DNA of 64,000 bases, taken from the NCBI RefSeq assembly GCF_047511655.1, contig NC_133394.1, forward strand, positions 143,877,343-143,941,342, given 5' to 3'. The notes under the pieces were generated by a model, which was given only the letters and a program-made list of their open reading frames with translations, did not search any database and had not been told where the DNA came from. This document shows, in pieces, positions 21,798 to 32,829 of the stretch (positions within the stretch are counted from its first letter, which is position 1; each line of letters starts with the position of its first letter). Origin of the DNA: Castor canadensis (lineage: Eukaryota > Chordata > Mammalia > Rodentia > Castoridae). The translations under genes were made by a program, and so were the position numbers.

Positions 21798-23289
21798 GAG
21801 TGGTATAAGTTTAGGTCTAAGACAAATTCATTCACGTGATTGTTTTAAAGAGACTGAAAAAAGATAGAGGACTCCTTTTCTGCTCATTTGACTTGAAAGA
21901 AGAGGGGACATGTTACTAAATCAAACCTGGCCACCTGTTGGCTATAGTCAGATTCTCTCTCTTTTCTCTGTCACACTCAGGTGACACTGTCACTCTGTAG
22001 AGCTTAATTCACCCATTTTTGAAAAAGTGAATAAGCTCTCAGGTCATAAACTAGATGAAGCTGGCAACAGTAGTGCTTATATCTGTGCCTTGTCCCAGTC
22101 TTGGACTGGAGTATCTATTCCCTTGTTGTTTTGGGATGGCAGCCTGTGTCATACCAAAGTTCTCTAACCAGTGGCCCCAAAGAGCCAAAAGTAGGAGTAG
22201 GAAGAATGGAAGGGTATAGGGCTCAAAGGGGGAAGTTGTAAAGATTCATGATGTCATTAAATGAGCAATATATCTTATAAATAAATATATGATTCTTTTT
22301 TAGGTGACAGTAGATAGTATCACAGTAATAATGTGCAAACCATTTTTAATGGTGTTGCAAATTTCCATTCACTTTGTGGCCCTTTGACAGTAGTCTAGGC
22401 TAACTGCCTAGGTTTCAATTACCCATTTTGGAATCCTGACTCCACCACCCACAGTTGTCTAGCCTAGAATGATCTTTCATTTCCTCTTCTGCACAAAGTG
22501 GATAAAATTCCTGGGCATGGTACAAGATTATGTAAGGTCATTCTTGAGACTTGTATGCAGAGATAGCTCCACCAGCAGCTGCTGTCACTCTCACCATCTC
22601 AATCACTACTTATCAAATGTGTGAGTGGTAAGATACTGTAAGGCTGAACAGGAGATCAGTGTTGGAAAGGGGCCTTCATCCTTGAGAAGGTTGACAGTCT
22701 CTGGTCCGGATGAAGCCTTAGGTGAACTCTTGAATGCCTTCCTACACAGCAACTCACGCACCTTGTCTGTAACTTTCTCCCAGTTCAGTCACAAGCCTTC
22801 CATCTCTTCCTTCTGAGAATAATGCTTCCTTTCTTAGAGAACAACTGCTCCTCCTCTAAACCCAACTACCTGTTCACAGGACTGGTCTGTTCACCATGAA
22901 TCCTGTGATTGGGTCATTATTGACGAGTGCAATGGCTGGAGTGAGACTGAAACCCAACCTATCAGCTCAAAGCTGGTGATCATACTTCCAACCATGGGAA
23001 GAACTAGACTAGAAAACAAAGCACTCATGAGAAAAAACAGTAAGATGAATATGAAAACAGAGCAGTTTGTGGCCCCAACTCTGTATCTGGGTGTTTGTGT
23101 TAATAAAGTGCTTTCATTTTTTTATATTTTATATTTTTGACTTCTTTGGGGACCTTTTAGATCCAGAGGATGGCAGTCCTTCCCAGTGTCAGCTGATTCC
23201 TAAAGACCATACACAACTTATTTCAGATCACTTGCAAGCCAGCCACCCCTTTATCTAGTTCTCACACTCCAAGCCAATATTTCTTCCTC

Positions 23290-23570
23290 CCTAAATCATC
23301 CCAGGGCCAGGACCAGATAGCTAGGTCCCAAGCCGCAACAGTGCTGGGATTATTCAGTCCAGCTCATTCTACAGCCAGTGCTCTGCCCAGGTTTGACTTT
23401 CCCTTAGAAACTACAGTAAAGCCTGTGGCCTTGGATTCCATGTCACTTTTCCTTTTGCCTCCAGCCAGGACTTCACTTCCACTGCTGCTGTCCTGCACTG
23501 TATGGCATGTCCCCGTGAAGTAATAAATTCTTTTTTCAATACCTTAGCACTCAGTCATCTTCAGTAATTA
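23290..23570 (+). mobile_element. Possible LTR
   Basis: A pyrimidine-rich segment carries AATAAA at 23523 followed by a T-rich run. ERV-like sequence lies about 1.5 kb downstream. No clear TG...CA ends or target-site duplication could be fixed, so this is tentative. Confidence 0.3.
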
Positions 23571-24808
23571 AAACCTCACAGGTACATTTTGAGACACCTG
23601 TGCAGCCAGCAGGATGACTTGGTGATCCATGGAGGGCCAGACTTTACCTACCATTACCTCATGCACTGACTGTACCAAGCAGCAAGCTTTCCCTGGAGGG
23701 TGTCTCTGGCTATTGGGATATTTTCAACATGGCCACTGCTGGTTTGTCTCCTGTATCTTTTCATGATCATCCAGTCTAAACTGTGGCAAGAGCTCATATT
23801 CTTGCTAGTCTAGGTGTTATTGAGACTACCAGAGATCTCCAATGGACACCTTACTGGTGGGGAAGTGTCCTGTCAAAGGCAAGAGCAAGAAGGCTTCTAG
23901 AGCTAACTGGCAAGCAAAGGCTTCTGGAGAGAGTGGGGACCAGGAGTGGTTTCTCTGGGTGTACTTGAGGGTGCTGAGACAAATGACCTGGCCTGGCCAC
24001 ACCACAGAGGCCTACTAACACTCAGCACAGACAGTTTGGGGGCTGGAAATTGAGTCCTGGGTAGAACTCTCTATTTTTAAAAAATTTCACACTCTGTGTG
24101 ACAAACAAGTTTCTGTTAAGTGAGGTCCCCCTTCTGAGGTCTGTTGAGGGTTGACCGTGTCATTCCTGGGCATTGCTACCCTCTGGAGACAGTCACCCAC
24201 TTAATTCCCAGTTTGGACAGGCCCATCTCTCTTGATTGGAAGCCTAGTATAGGGTGCTGTTCCAATGGAAGACTCCCCACAACCTTAAGGATTGCTTCAA
24301 GGGCCAGTCTCTGTGTTGCACCTGCCTTGGTGCTGTCATCCCTGGGTCTGGTGGAATCACATCCTTACATACCAGGAGCCCACTGCCTCTTGACAGAGGA
24401 GCAGGGGAAGGACATTTTATTCTTCATCCTTCTGTGACAGTGACAGCTAAAGAGGTTTCCAGCTTGGAAGAAGATGTCATCTCCTGGCAAATGTGCTTGG
24501 ATGCTCCTGAGTACACCATTTCTCAGCATGCTAAGAATTTCCTCTTAGGACTAAATTGTTCAAAGATTGGAATGTTGCAAACTTTGCCTTCTTGGATCAG
24601 ATTCCAGCCCCTGTGAGGCTGATAAGGGAGCCCTAGAAAGGGAGACTGCCACTCATAGCAGAGGATATTTGAGGCCACCAGTAGCTTATCAGTAAAAACT
24701 CAAAGGAAATTAAAAAAAAAATTAAAATGGTAAAGTGAGACCAAAAAGAAAAAACAACAATGTTTAGCCACCTAGGACATTTTAATTAATTAAAAAGAAA
24801 AGCAACAA

Positions 24809-24809
<1 letters not shown>

Positions 24810-24841
<32 letters not shown>
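24810..24841. repeat. (GA)n microsatellite
   Basis: AG repeats with one interruption (agaaag), preceded by an A-rich stretch. Confidence 0.9.
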
Positions 24842-24843
<2 letters not shown>

Positions 24844-25109
24844 GGGACCAAAGGAAGCTGAACCAGGGAGAGACTATTGCCTATAGGCACCGGGTCCCTT
24901 CCTCTTCTTCCCCCTCCTCACAATTACTGAGTGTATCCAATCAATAACTGACAGTTATTTTGCTCTTAATGATTTGGCTAACATCAGTGCCTCTTACTAC
25001 ACTATCTTAGGTGTAGTTTGTTGCTATTCTGAAATGACACAGTATACCTACCCAAGTTGTGCATGGAGTTTATCAGCAGTTTTGTCACAGAAAAGATCCT
25101 AACTGCTTT

Positions 25110-25215
25110 CACCCATCTACAGGATCCCAGGTATGATTTTACCTTGATGACATCCTCCTCAAAGGAGATTCAGTGACAGATTCATTATGGACATACAATT
25201 CCAACATTTATTAGT
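25110..25215 (+). mobile_element. Second retroviral RT motif fragment (YLDD)
   Basis: In frame from 25137, the translation FYLDDILLKGDSVTDS contains the YLDD catalytic box and following ILL of retroviral reverse transcriptases. A TGA lies directly before it (25134-25136) and a TAG about 24 codons after, so it is a fossil. The motif differs from that of the 20240-21610 element, suggesting a separate ERV. Confidence 0.5.
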
Positions 25216-25655
25216 GGTTTTGGGGTTCTGATGACAACAAACTTCTCATTTACTAATTTTATTTCCAAAGTAAAGTCAGCAGGAATTCCTGTTAGTTCAC
25301 TCCAATCCTCCATCACTGTAGATACTTGGTCAATTTCTTTCCAAGTCTCCTGGAGTCTCAGACCATTTCCAGGGGCCATCATAAGTTGGCCAAGGGTCTG
25401 ATGCAAGAAACTGCCTCAGGATAAACACCATTAAAATGACAATGATTGGCTATCTACAGTCTGTTCTGAAAGAAGACTCCTTCAGACCTGTGCCTGTGGC
25501 CCTCCTACCCGGATGTGTAGTCAAGGAAACAGCGCCCACATGCTCAACATAGCTACTGAGGGCTTCTCAAGGTGGATGGAGCCCACACTGAGCCCTCTGG
25601 CATATTCTGCCTACAGGGGGTCATGATTTTCCCTGTTCTCAATCTCTTGCCAGAT

Positions 25656-25825
25656 GCACATCTCCCCTAGGCCCCTTGGCTACCGAGGGAGTCCCTTAAC
25701 TGATTAAGCAGCAATGGGATTTCATAGACTATGCAAATGACACTGCTGACAATCATACATTATGGAGTTTATCAGCCCTTAGCCAGGATGTCTTTGATGA
25801 AGGATGGAACCCAAGAAATAATGCA
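25656..25825 (+). repeat. Direct repeat copy 1 (170 bp)
   Basis: It matches 26778-26948 at about 97% by eye, in the same orientation. It starts 'gcacatctcccctaggcccc' and ends 'aagaaataatgca'. Sharp ends. Confidence 0.9.
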
Positions 25826-26777
25826 CTTTGCCAAACTTTAGGCATCCATCTTAGTACTGGATACCCTGGCCAACAAGTGACTGTCTCCTGACATTTATAT
25901 AAATAGTTGGGCCATCACCTAAAAATTATCCCTTTCAGGGCAAAAAACAAAAAAACACCTCTGAATATCTCCTGCCTCACATATATCCAAAGTATAAATT
26001 AAAATCCCACATGTCTCTACATATACTAGAGTTACAACACAAGGTCATGCCTGGACACTTCTTCCTTTCAAAGTTACAGGGGTTACTAACAGTAACCGAG
26101 ACACACTTTACTTCTCTGAATGTACCAGAAGAAGAGTCATTCAACAGAACTTTTGTGTTCCTGATAACCAGTTTAGTTGCTGGCTTCCTCCAACAACTCC
26201 TTATAAGAGTTCAAACCATCAAATAATCCCTTGAAAGAGTTTCTGTTTTTTTCACTAGGACTTAACCTCTATTTATAAAATTTCCATCTTCCTATTTTGC
26301 CCCATCCCATTAAGGTAGGAGAACCAATAGAGGACCCAGATTCTCCTGGTATCAATTAACTATAAATTGTCCCACCTGCCAGGCAGCTGCTCATCTGCTA
26401 CAGGACCCATTTGAACCTCAACTGCCACCCAAAACAAAAACTTACTGAGGGCAGCTGAACACCATTCTGTTGACTGCTGAGCTTGTGTTTCCTGGTCTGG
26501 GTACCTTCATTGGTTTAGAATTCAGAGGCCCAAATCCTCCAAAAAAGTCATTGCTTTGACCAAACTTGACAAATACTAAGACCAAGCCAATTTCCAGAGG
26601 TGCCCTCTTGAAAAGGAGAACCGAGTCCTCTATCACAGATAACACTGTGCTGACTTAGAAGCTCACCACTGGGTATGACAGAGCCTCAGACCACGTGACC
26701 CCCGGGTTTTCTAATATGATGTGAAGCCTGCAGTGTGATGGGGTATCATCTCTATGGTATGTGAAGATGTGGTGGAG

Positions 26778-26948
26778 GCACATCTCCCTTAGGCCCCTTG
26801 GCTACCGAGGGAGTCCCTTAACTGATTAAGCAGCAATGGGATTTCATAGACTATGCAAATGACACTGCTGACAATCATACATTATGGAGTTTATTAGCCC
26901 TTAGCCAAGGGTGTCTTTGATGAAGGATGGAACCCAGGAAATAATGCA
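26778..26948 (+). repeat. Direct repeat copy 2 (171 bp)
   Basis: Second copy, offset 1122 bp from the first. Differences: cccct/ccctt, atcag/attag, ccaggatg/ccaagggtg and ccaag/ccagg. Confidence 0.9.
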
Positions 26949-27079
26949 ATGTCAGATGGCAACCATCTGACAGAGAATCATAGGCAAACCTGGTTAGGTC
27001 TTGAGGACAAGAGCCAAACCACACTCATATTGGCATTCCCTTGGGAGCCTAACTCTGCACCTTGCATACAGCAGTTACT

Positions 27080-27300
27080 GCATAAGTGACTTGTCTCTGC
27101 AGGCTCCTGAGGAATTCTTCTCTGCCTTTGGTTAGGTTACATGTCCCCAGTCATAGCACTCCAGGCTTCCCTCCAACATGCCAATTAACCCCTGTATTGT
27201 CGTCATTTGTAAATGTGTCTTCTGTTGTCTGCCATCTTCTTGAGGAGAAGGACCATGACAGTCTTGATCACATTCCCACTCAGCCAGTACTAGGCTGAGT
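27080..27300 (+). mobile_element. L2/MIR-class relic
   Basis: The phrases 'ctgccatcttcttgaggaga' and 'agtactaggctgagtgctcc' with a following 'gtgaacgaatcaatgac' resemble the 3' part of mammalian L2. Diverged. Confidence 0.35.
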
Positions 27301-27734
27301 GCTCCAGGGAAGAATGGAAGCATGAGTGAACGAATCAATGACTGTATGGTGGGATGAGCAAGGTCTCATTAGAGTCCAACCCTGTTCTTCCTATGGACAG
27401 CCATAGTCTCATTTCCCTGTTCACGCCTGCCTTCTCCTACATAACACATGTGAATCCTTTTGTTGTTTGAGGATTGGTACCAATTTGTTCAGAAGGCTTT
27501 TCAGAGATGTTTTTGGGGGTTTCATCTGAATATCCTCACCTGTTTACGTGAAGGAAGTAAGATGGTGATTCTCAGCCCTAACACACATTTAGGGCAGCTT
27601 GTCTTCCTCCTTTACCCCACTTTCCAGAGGCAAATGGCACTTTTTGTAACACACATGGCTAAAGGCTGAAAATTCAGATGGGAGATTCTAGAACCTTCTT
27701 CCACCTCAATATAATGAGGTGGCATGCAGGCATG

Positions 27735-27797
27735 TCATGTGTGTGCACATGTACATGTGTGCACACGTGTGTGTACATGTGTGTGTACGTGTGTTAT
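27735..27797. repeat. Imperfect (GT)n / GTAC repeat
   Basis: Alternating gtgtgcacatgtacatgtgt-type purine-pyrimidine sequence over about 60 bp. Confidence 0.85.
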
Positions 27798-27799
27798 GT

Positions 27800-29325
27800 G
27801 CCATCCTCTTGCATGTGTGTGCCCACAGACACAGAGATCTGTGTGCCATGGGAAATTTTATCCCAAAGGACAGGCTCCTTTAAAGGATATTTGTTGTTTA
27901 AGAATAATTTCTTTAAAAATAAAGATGCAAAAAATCCTGAAATAATAAAAAATCTTGATTTGGGGAGAAAGTTGATTTTAAAAAAGATGAGAAAAAAATC
28001 TTCCTGAGAAAGAAAATATAAGACTTTGAAATAACTCTGTTACTTGAGTGGGGGGAAAGCCAGCCTGTTTTATTAGGTTGTTTTATTCAAAGTTTTTGGT
28101 ATTCTACCATTTTAAACCTATGGAAAAAAACAGCAATTTCATTTGGAATAACCTAAAATAAAATCTGGGAAGTTATTTTTTAGGTGGATTCAGAATGAGA
28201 ACCAACTATTGAACAGATAGAGCAAAATAAGTCAATACTGAGTTTTGAGAAAGGGAATAAATTTGTATGCTTTCATACCCAAAGTTGTAGCCTCATCATT
28301 TTGCTGTCTCTCACTGTTCTGAAGAAGTAAACTTAGCACTAGGTGTCGTTTGATTTGCTAAATGAACTCTGAAATGTCATGACTAATGAGCCTTTTAGAT
28401 TTGGAATGCACAGTCTCCTCGGTAGTTCCAACACGAATGCTTCCTGCCAGACGTTTTCAGGTTTTCCAGCTGTTTGCTTAGCTGATTTCTCCATTTTCTC
28501 TGACAGTGGATAAGTTTTTAACACACATTATTTGACCCAACAAATGAATATAGCTTTAAGGTAGCACTTTCTAATTCTATTTTCTACTCAGCACTTTCTA
28601 CTTCTGTTCACAAGGTTGCTTTCGAAGGAGGGATTGATTTTTGACAAACTTGGCCTGGCAGTATTGCCCTTAACTAAGACTCACCTCAGAACCCAAACAC
28701 ACCCACTAATATAATCTCTGGTAACCACACCAACAGAGCCAGCACTCTAAGACAAGGAGCTATATGTGGTAACAAGCATAGCTTTGAACTTGAAATCCCC
28801 TGCCAGTGACCAGACTGGATGAGGCATGCATTCAATTACCAGCCTTAACTGGTGGGTGGTACCAACTGTGTTCATTTCTTATACCTTCCAAAAGACAAAC
28901 TGAATTCATCATTTAAATTCACCAATACAGAGAATGACATAACTCCAAATCTAATTTTAAAAACCACCAAATTCAAAAATGAGGAACAGTCTCAAAATAT
29001 CTAATATGTAATTTTCAAAGAACACAACTTAAGATTTTATTATGCACTAAAACTTTTCTGCTTCACTTAACAGCTCAGCACCAGTAAAAATTCCAGCATG
29101 CAGTAATAAGGTACTGTTATTACCTTATTACTGTAAGGAAGCAAATGGAGGGTCTAAGTGATTAAGGAATTTGAACAATGTCACACAGTTAAACAAATGC
29201 TGTGACTATGATTGCCTACCTAGGTCATTCCAGTGTAAGACTCTACCTGCAGCAGGATGACCAGTATGAGCTCCTTTGTGTGACCTGAAGGTAAATATTT
29301 TCAACTGAAATATCAAAAATTCCCT
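27800..29325. other. Intergenic upstream of FGFBP1, nothing recognised
   Basis: AT-rich, low in obvious repeats. A short perfect palindrome-like segment lies near 29108-29135 (taataaggtac...taccttatta). No exon-like frame. Confidence 0.5.
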
Positions 29326-29328
29326 CAG

Positions 29329-29492
29329 GCTAGGCATGGTAGCACATGCCTGTAATCACAGCTATGTGGAACGTGTAGGTAGGAGGATCAGATCTCAGAT
29401 GAGACCAGGCAAAAAGTGAGATGTTATCTGAAAATTATAGCAAAAACGGATAGAGATGTGGCTCGAGTGGTAGAACTCCTGCAGTAAATTCG
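29329..29492 (+). mobile_element. Composite SINE (left unit plus ID-like right unit), truncated
   Basis: 'gctaggcatggtagcacatg', then cctgtaatcacagctatgt, then gaccaggcaaaaagtga. The right unit is 'ggatagagatgtggctcgag tggtagaactcctgcag'. It ends before the B-box part. Confidence 0.75.
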
Positions 29493-29979
29493 GATGGCTC
29501 AATGAAACCAGGACTCAGAAACTAAGAAGCTACTGCAACTTCAGTCACTCATTCTTCAGCATCTATTGAGACTGGTAAGTGGGAAGAGATCAGATCACAG
29601 ATGCTGAGAGCCCTGGGTTTAAATTTAGGCTTCTCTCCTCCTTGCTCTATAAATGTGAACACGCCATCTGATGTTTCCAAGTGTCCATTTCTCCAAAATG
29701 GGAGAAACCATGGCATGCCATCTCATGGAGTAGAGGTACTGAGGACAGGGAAGGACCCAGGTAAAATGCTCCAAGATTTGGTAGCTATGATTACTGTGGT
29801 TATTGTTATTTTACTCCCTCCACCAATATCACTGCTGGGGACCTCACTGCATCAAGGGGATTCTTTGCTCTGCTGCTTCTTGGAAAAGGAAGGACTTGCA
29901 GGATGTAGGTCTAGTGGCCAACACGTAACCCCCTGCTCACTGGATTCCACCCAGCACTTTCCCTGTAGGAACTGGCTTC

Positions 29980-30094
29980 TTCCAAGGGGCGTGGCTGGGA
30001 GGAGTGAGAACAAAGCTTCACAAGTATGTGCATTGTAAAAACCCAGTCTCCTTGGGCTCCTGTATAAATAGCTGAGCCTGCCTTGCCCTCAGCT
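29980..30094 (+). promoter_or_regulatory. FGFBP1: FGFBP1 core promoter region
   Basis: A TATA box (tataaata, 30063-30070) lies about 30 bp before the inferred start of exon 1. About 70 bp upstream of it is GGGGCGTGGC (29986-29995), a good KLF/Sp1-type box. The human FGFBP1 promoter is known to be a short proximal region responsive to phorbol ester and growth signals and to Sp1/KLF-type factors; this box is a candidate for that role. I did not find a perfect AP-1 site here (gagtgagaa at 30002 is at best degenerate). No CpG island, as expected for an inducible epithelial gene. Confidence 0.65.
30063..30070 (+). promoter_or_regulatory. FGFBP1: TATA box
   Basis: TATAAATA, near-consensus, correctly spaced from the inferred first exon ending at a good donor (30162/30163). 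Confidence 0.75.
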
Positions 30095-30162
30095 GAGAGG
30101 ACCTGAAGGCTGCACTCACCCCCACATCTGGGATTGCCCTGAATCTGCACACTCACCACAAG
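30095..30162 (+). other. FGFBP1: FGFBP1 non-coding exon 1
   Basis: The start is inferred from TATA spacing (about 30095). The end is set by 'caccacaag|gtaagag', a strong donor. It contains no ATG. FGFBP1 genes characteristically have a short untranslated first exon and a single coding exon. Confidence 0.65.
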
Positions 30163-31780
30163 GTAAGAGCCTGGCTCCACCAGACCTTCCCTTCCCTCCC
30201 CCAGTTCTCCCTCTACTTGAGGCCCTGGTGTTCCTTGGGTCTGAGTCCCCTGGTGGACAAGTGAGAGCTGGCTTATCTGGCCTCCTGTCCCACCCTTCAT
30301 CACCTTAGCCCAAACTCCTGTGACTGCCTTTTCTTTTCCAGTCCCAGCAGTGGGCAAACTCCTGGGTAGAAATTAGATCACAGCCACCTCCTGACCCTTC
30401 CCTTTGTTTCCAAACACAATTCTATGTAGTTTTTAAAAACAGAGCACAGATTATATGAATTATCTTGTCACTGCGATCTGTGACAAAGCAAACCTTGCCT
30501 AGTTCATAGATTTCTTATTTTTTTGCCAGTATTTTCTGAAGGACAGAGTAAAGGTGAAAAGCAAGAGACATGGTCTGACCTGCTGCACTGTTTGTCACTG
30601 TCGACTAAAGGATCTTGAGCAATTTACCTGCCTGAGCCTTAACTGTCACAGCTGCTACCTGGGGGTGTTATATTAATAGCTATGTAGCAGGGATTAAGCA
30701 AGGTGAGAATCAAATGCTGGACCAGTATTTAGCATATGATAGATGCCAACTAGTCATGGGTTTCTCTTCTCCCTTTAAATGTGTTTTTTTTTTTTGCTCA
30801 TGCAATAAAACCCATGGAGTTTAGTGTGACATTGACAGTCATCCTATTGATTCAATGACTTTTTTTCAAAAAACTACTATTGAAGGGCGTTTTGAATGCC
30901 CAGCACTGCGCCACCAGCAGGCATCTGGAACTCAACTAAGCATGATTGGTGTTTTCAGCCTTGCAATCTAAACTAGTTGAAACTGATTCTTCTCCACCCT
31001 GTTTCACTTTTCCCTGTCAAATTGGATGACCTCTCTGCCTTCTAGCCTTCCTGGGACTTGTCCTCCTGAAAAACATCCTACCTTAGAACCACACCCAAAT
31101 CAGTGTGTCAAACCTAAGGCATGTTCAGTCTCTGAGTCAAGATGGCTTTTTATGACACTTCATGACTCTTACTACTTCCTTTCTCGTTTTGGGATCATGT
31201 GTGTGCGTGTAGGCTGGTGAGGTACAAACCCAGCACTCTGGAGGTAGAAGAGGGTTTGGTGATTATTTTATCCAACACCTTGATTTCCAGAGTGGGGAGA
31301 GTGACTTGTCCTAGATCAAATTGAGGTCAGAGATGGGGCAGATTGCCTGGTAAATCATATTTAAATCCCACAAAGGGTATTTCTAAGCTCTTTAATACCT
31401 CAGGCTTTCTCATTGACCGTGGGATGTTCAATAGCTAGGCTAGTACATGGTATACTATAGGTGCTCAATGCTTGCTGCATGAATGAATGCAGGATTGAGG
31501 GAATGAGCAAATGCAGGAGTGAGTGAGCAGAGGAGTTCATGTGGTTCAGAGACAGAAGGAAAGGATGACAAATGGCAGCCTGAGACTTTTGAAACTCAGA
31601 TCAACTCAAGTCAAGTGGAAATAGGAGCAGAGAGGCTGCTTGGCTAGTGATGCTGGGAGCCAGACACACTCTTGGTCTTCTCCTAAAGCAGGCAGACATG
31701 TGTTGGGGCAGAGGGAGGCCAGCTGCAGCCCTATACTGCTGTATGCTACCTGCCTGATTTTCCTGCCTTTTGTCAAACAG
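30163..31780 (+). other. FGFBP1: FGFBP1 intron 1
   Basis: Begins gtaaga and ends 'tttgtcaaacag'. The 1618-bp intron carries a MIR-like fragment (about 30590-30760), a CTCF-like motif near 30910-30926 and an L2/MIR-type end near 31440-31500. Confidence 0.7.
30590..30760 (+). mobile_element. MIR fragment
   Basis: 'aaaggatcttgagcaattta', then cctgcctgagccttaact, and later 'gggattaagcaaggtgag' follow the MIR core and 3' part. Confidence 0.55.
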
Positions 31781-31799
31781 GTGTTGCTCAGCTGAAACC

Positions 31800-32474
31800 A
31801 TGAGGGTTCACAGCCTCAGTCTGCTCTCCGTCCTACTCCTGGCTGGTCAGGTGCTCTCAGAAAATGTCAAAAGTGGAGCAAAGAATGCACAGGGTAGCAT
31901 TCCTGATGGAGATCCTTCAGTCCCTCAGGGCAGGCGCCAGAATAAGCAGAGAAGCAGGACATCCAAGTCCGTGACCAACGGCAAGTTTGTCACCAAAGAC
32001 CAAGCCACCTGCAGGTGGGCTGTGACTGAGCAGGAGCTGGGCATCATGCTGAAGGTTGAGTGCACTGGCATGGACCAGGAGGTTTCTTGTGTCTTTGCTG
32101 GCGATCCAACTGGGTGCCTAAAGCACAACGAGGAGAGGGTCTACTGGAAACAAATTGCCCAGACCCTACGCAAACAGAAAAACATCTGTGGAAACTCCAA
32201 GAGCATCCTGAAGACCAGAGTGTGCAAAAAGAAGTTTCCAGAATCTAATCTCAAGCTAGTAAATACCATTCTACACGGAGACCTAAAGCCCAGGAAGGAG
32301 GAAGTAGAGCTCTCCCAAAGAGAGTCAACCAAGGTCAAAGAGGACAAAGATCCTAAGTGTGCAGAGGACCCAGAAGTGGTAAACCAGAGGAAAACTGCCC
32401 TGGAGTTCTGTGGGGAGTCCTGGAGCTCCTTCTGCACATTCTTCCTCACCATGTTTCAAGCTGCATCATGTTAA
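31800..32474 (+). CDS. FGFBP1: FGFBP1, fibroblast growth factor-binding protein 1 (HBp17)
   Basis: Secreted, heparin-binding carrier that frees FGF1/FGF2 and related FGFs from matrix heparan sulfate and presents them to receptors; expressed in epithelia. The coding exon gives 224 residues, slightly shorter than the human (234) and mouse (251) proteins as I recall them. Residues 1-20 form a signal peptide ([20 protein letters not shown]). Residues 21-69 are a basic, probably disordered region ([12 protein letters not shown]). A Cys-rich core follows, then a charged linker (165-186) and a Cys-containing C-terminus. There are ten cysteines: 71, 88, 97, 106, 130, 142, 187, 204, 212 and 224. The start is the ATG at 31800 (A at -3), 19 nt into exon 2; no upstream ATG exists in exon 2 or the inferred exon 1. 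Exon 2 begins after 'caaacag' at 31780. The frame is intact with no odd feature. PROM1 upstream in the same orientation agrees with the mammalian order. Confidence 0.97.
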   Translation: MRVHSLSLLSVLLLAGQVLSENVKSGAKNAQGSIPDGDPSVPQGRRQNKQRSRTSKSVTNGKFVTKDQATCRWAVTEQELGIMLKVECTGMDQEVSCVFAGDPTGCLKHNEERVYWKQIAQTLRKQKNICGNSKSILKTRVCKKKFPESNLKLVNTILHGDLKPRKEEVELSQRESTKVKEDKDPKCAEDPEVVNQRKTALEFCGESWSSFCTFFLTMFQAASC

Positions 32475-32825
32475 AGGTGGTCACAGAACAGTCCCACTGA
32501 GAGATGTCATGTCACAGGCGCCTCTGCACACTACAAAGCTCTCCAAGTTCCCCAAAGACATACGAACTTTTGTGCTATGGGAGTACAGTTAAATATTTAA
32601 ATTTTATAATTTTTGTTTTTATGTTTAGAATTTGCTTTATATTCATGACTTTGGATGTGATTTTCAGAGGCTGTTTACCTCAGCATATGCTTCCACGGCC
32701 CACAAAGCTACATGCCTATGGGCGGTGCAGGTCTGTCTTCCAGTCGAACAAACCAGAGTGTGATTTCAGGGCAAGGCGTTTTCTGCCGAATTAGCAAGGA
32801 AAATAAAGGTCTGGGCTTTCTCAGA
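32475..32825 (+). other. FGFBP1: FGFBP1 3'UTR
   Basis: From the TAA to just past the AATAAA at 32802. Around 32590-32650 it is AT-rich (tatttaaattttataat), which could influence mRNA stability. The end is inferred. Confidence 0.7.
32802..32807 (+). terminator. FGFBP1: FGFBP1 poly(A) signal AATAAA
   Basis: Canonical hexamer 328 nt after the stop, the first one downstream. Confidence 0.75.
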
Positions 32826-32829
32826 AATA

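Larger units (their letters stand above)
21800..27060. other. Repeat-derived, probably ERV-rich block without a gene
   Basis: I find no host exon here. It includes an LTR-like piece (23290-23570), a second RT motif (25110-25215), a GA microsatellite and a duplicated 170-bp segment (25656 and 26778). Much of 21800-23290 and 25900-26770 is unassigned, though the context suggests decayed ERV sequence. Confidence 0.4.

Noticed and set aside
29601-30357. 145- and 148-codon frames overlapping the FGFBP1 promoter on both strands
   Set aside because: They cross the TATA box, exon 1 and the donor site; no homology recognised.
31770-31799. Possible upstream extension of FGFBP1 by ten codons
   Set aside because: It would need a TTG start lying in the intron acceptor region. 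The ATG at 31800 begins a proper signal peptide after the splice site.
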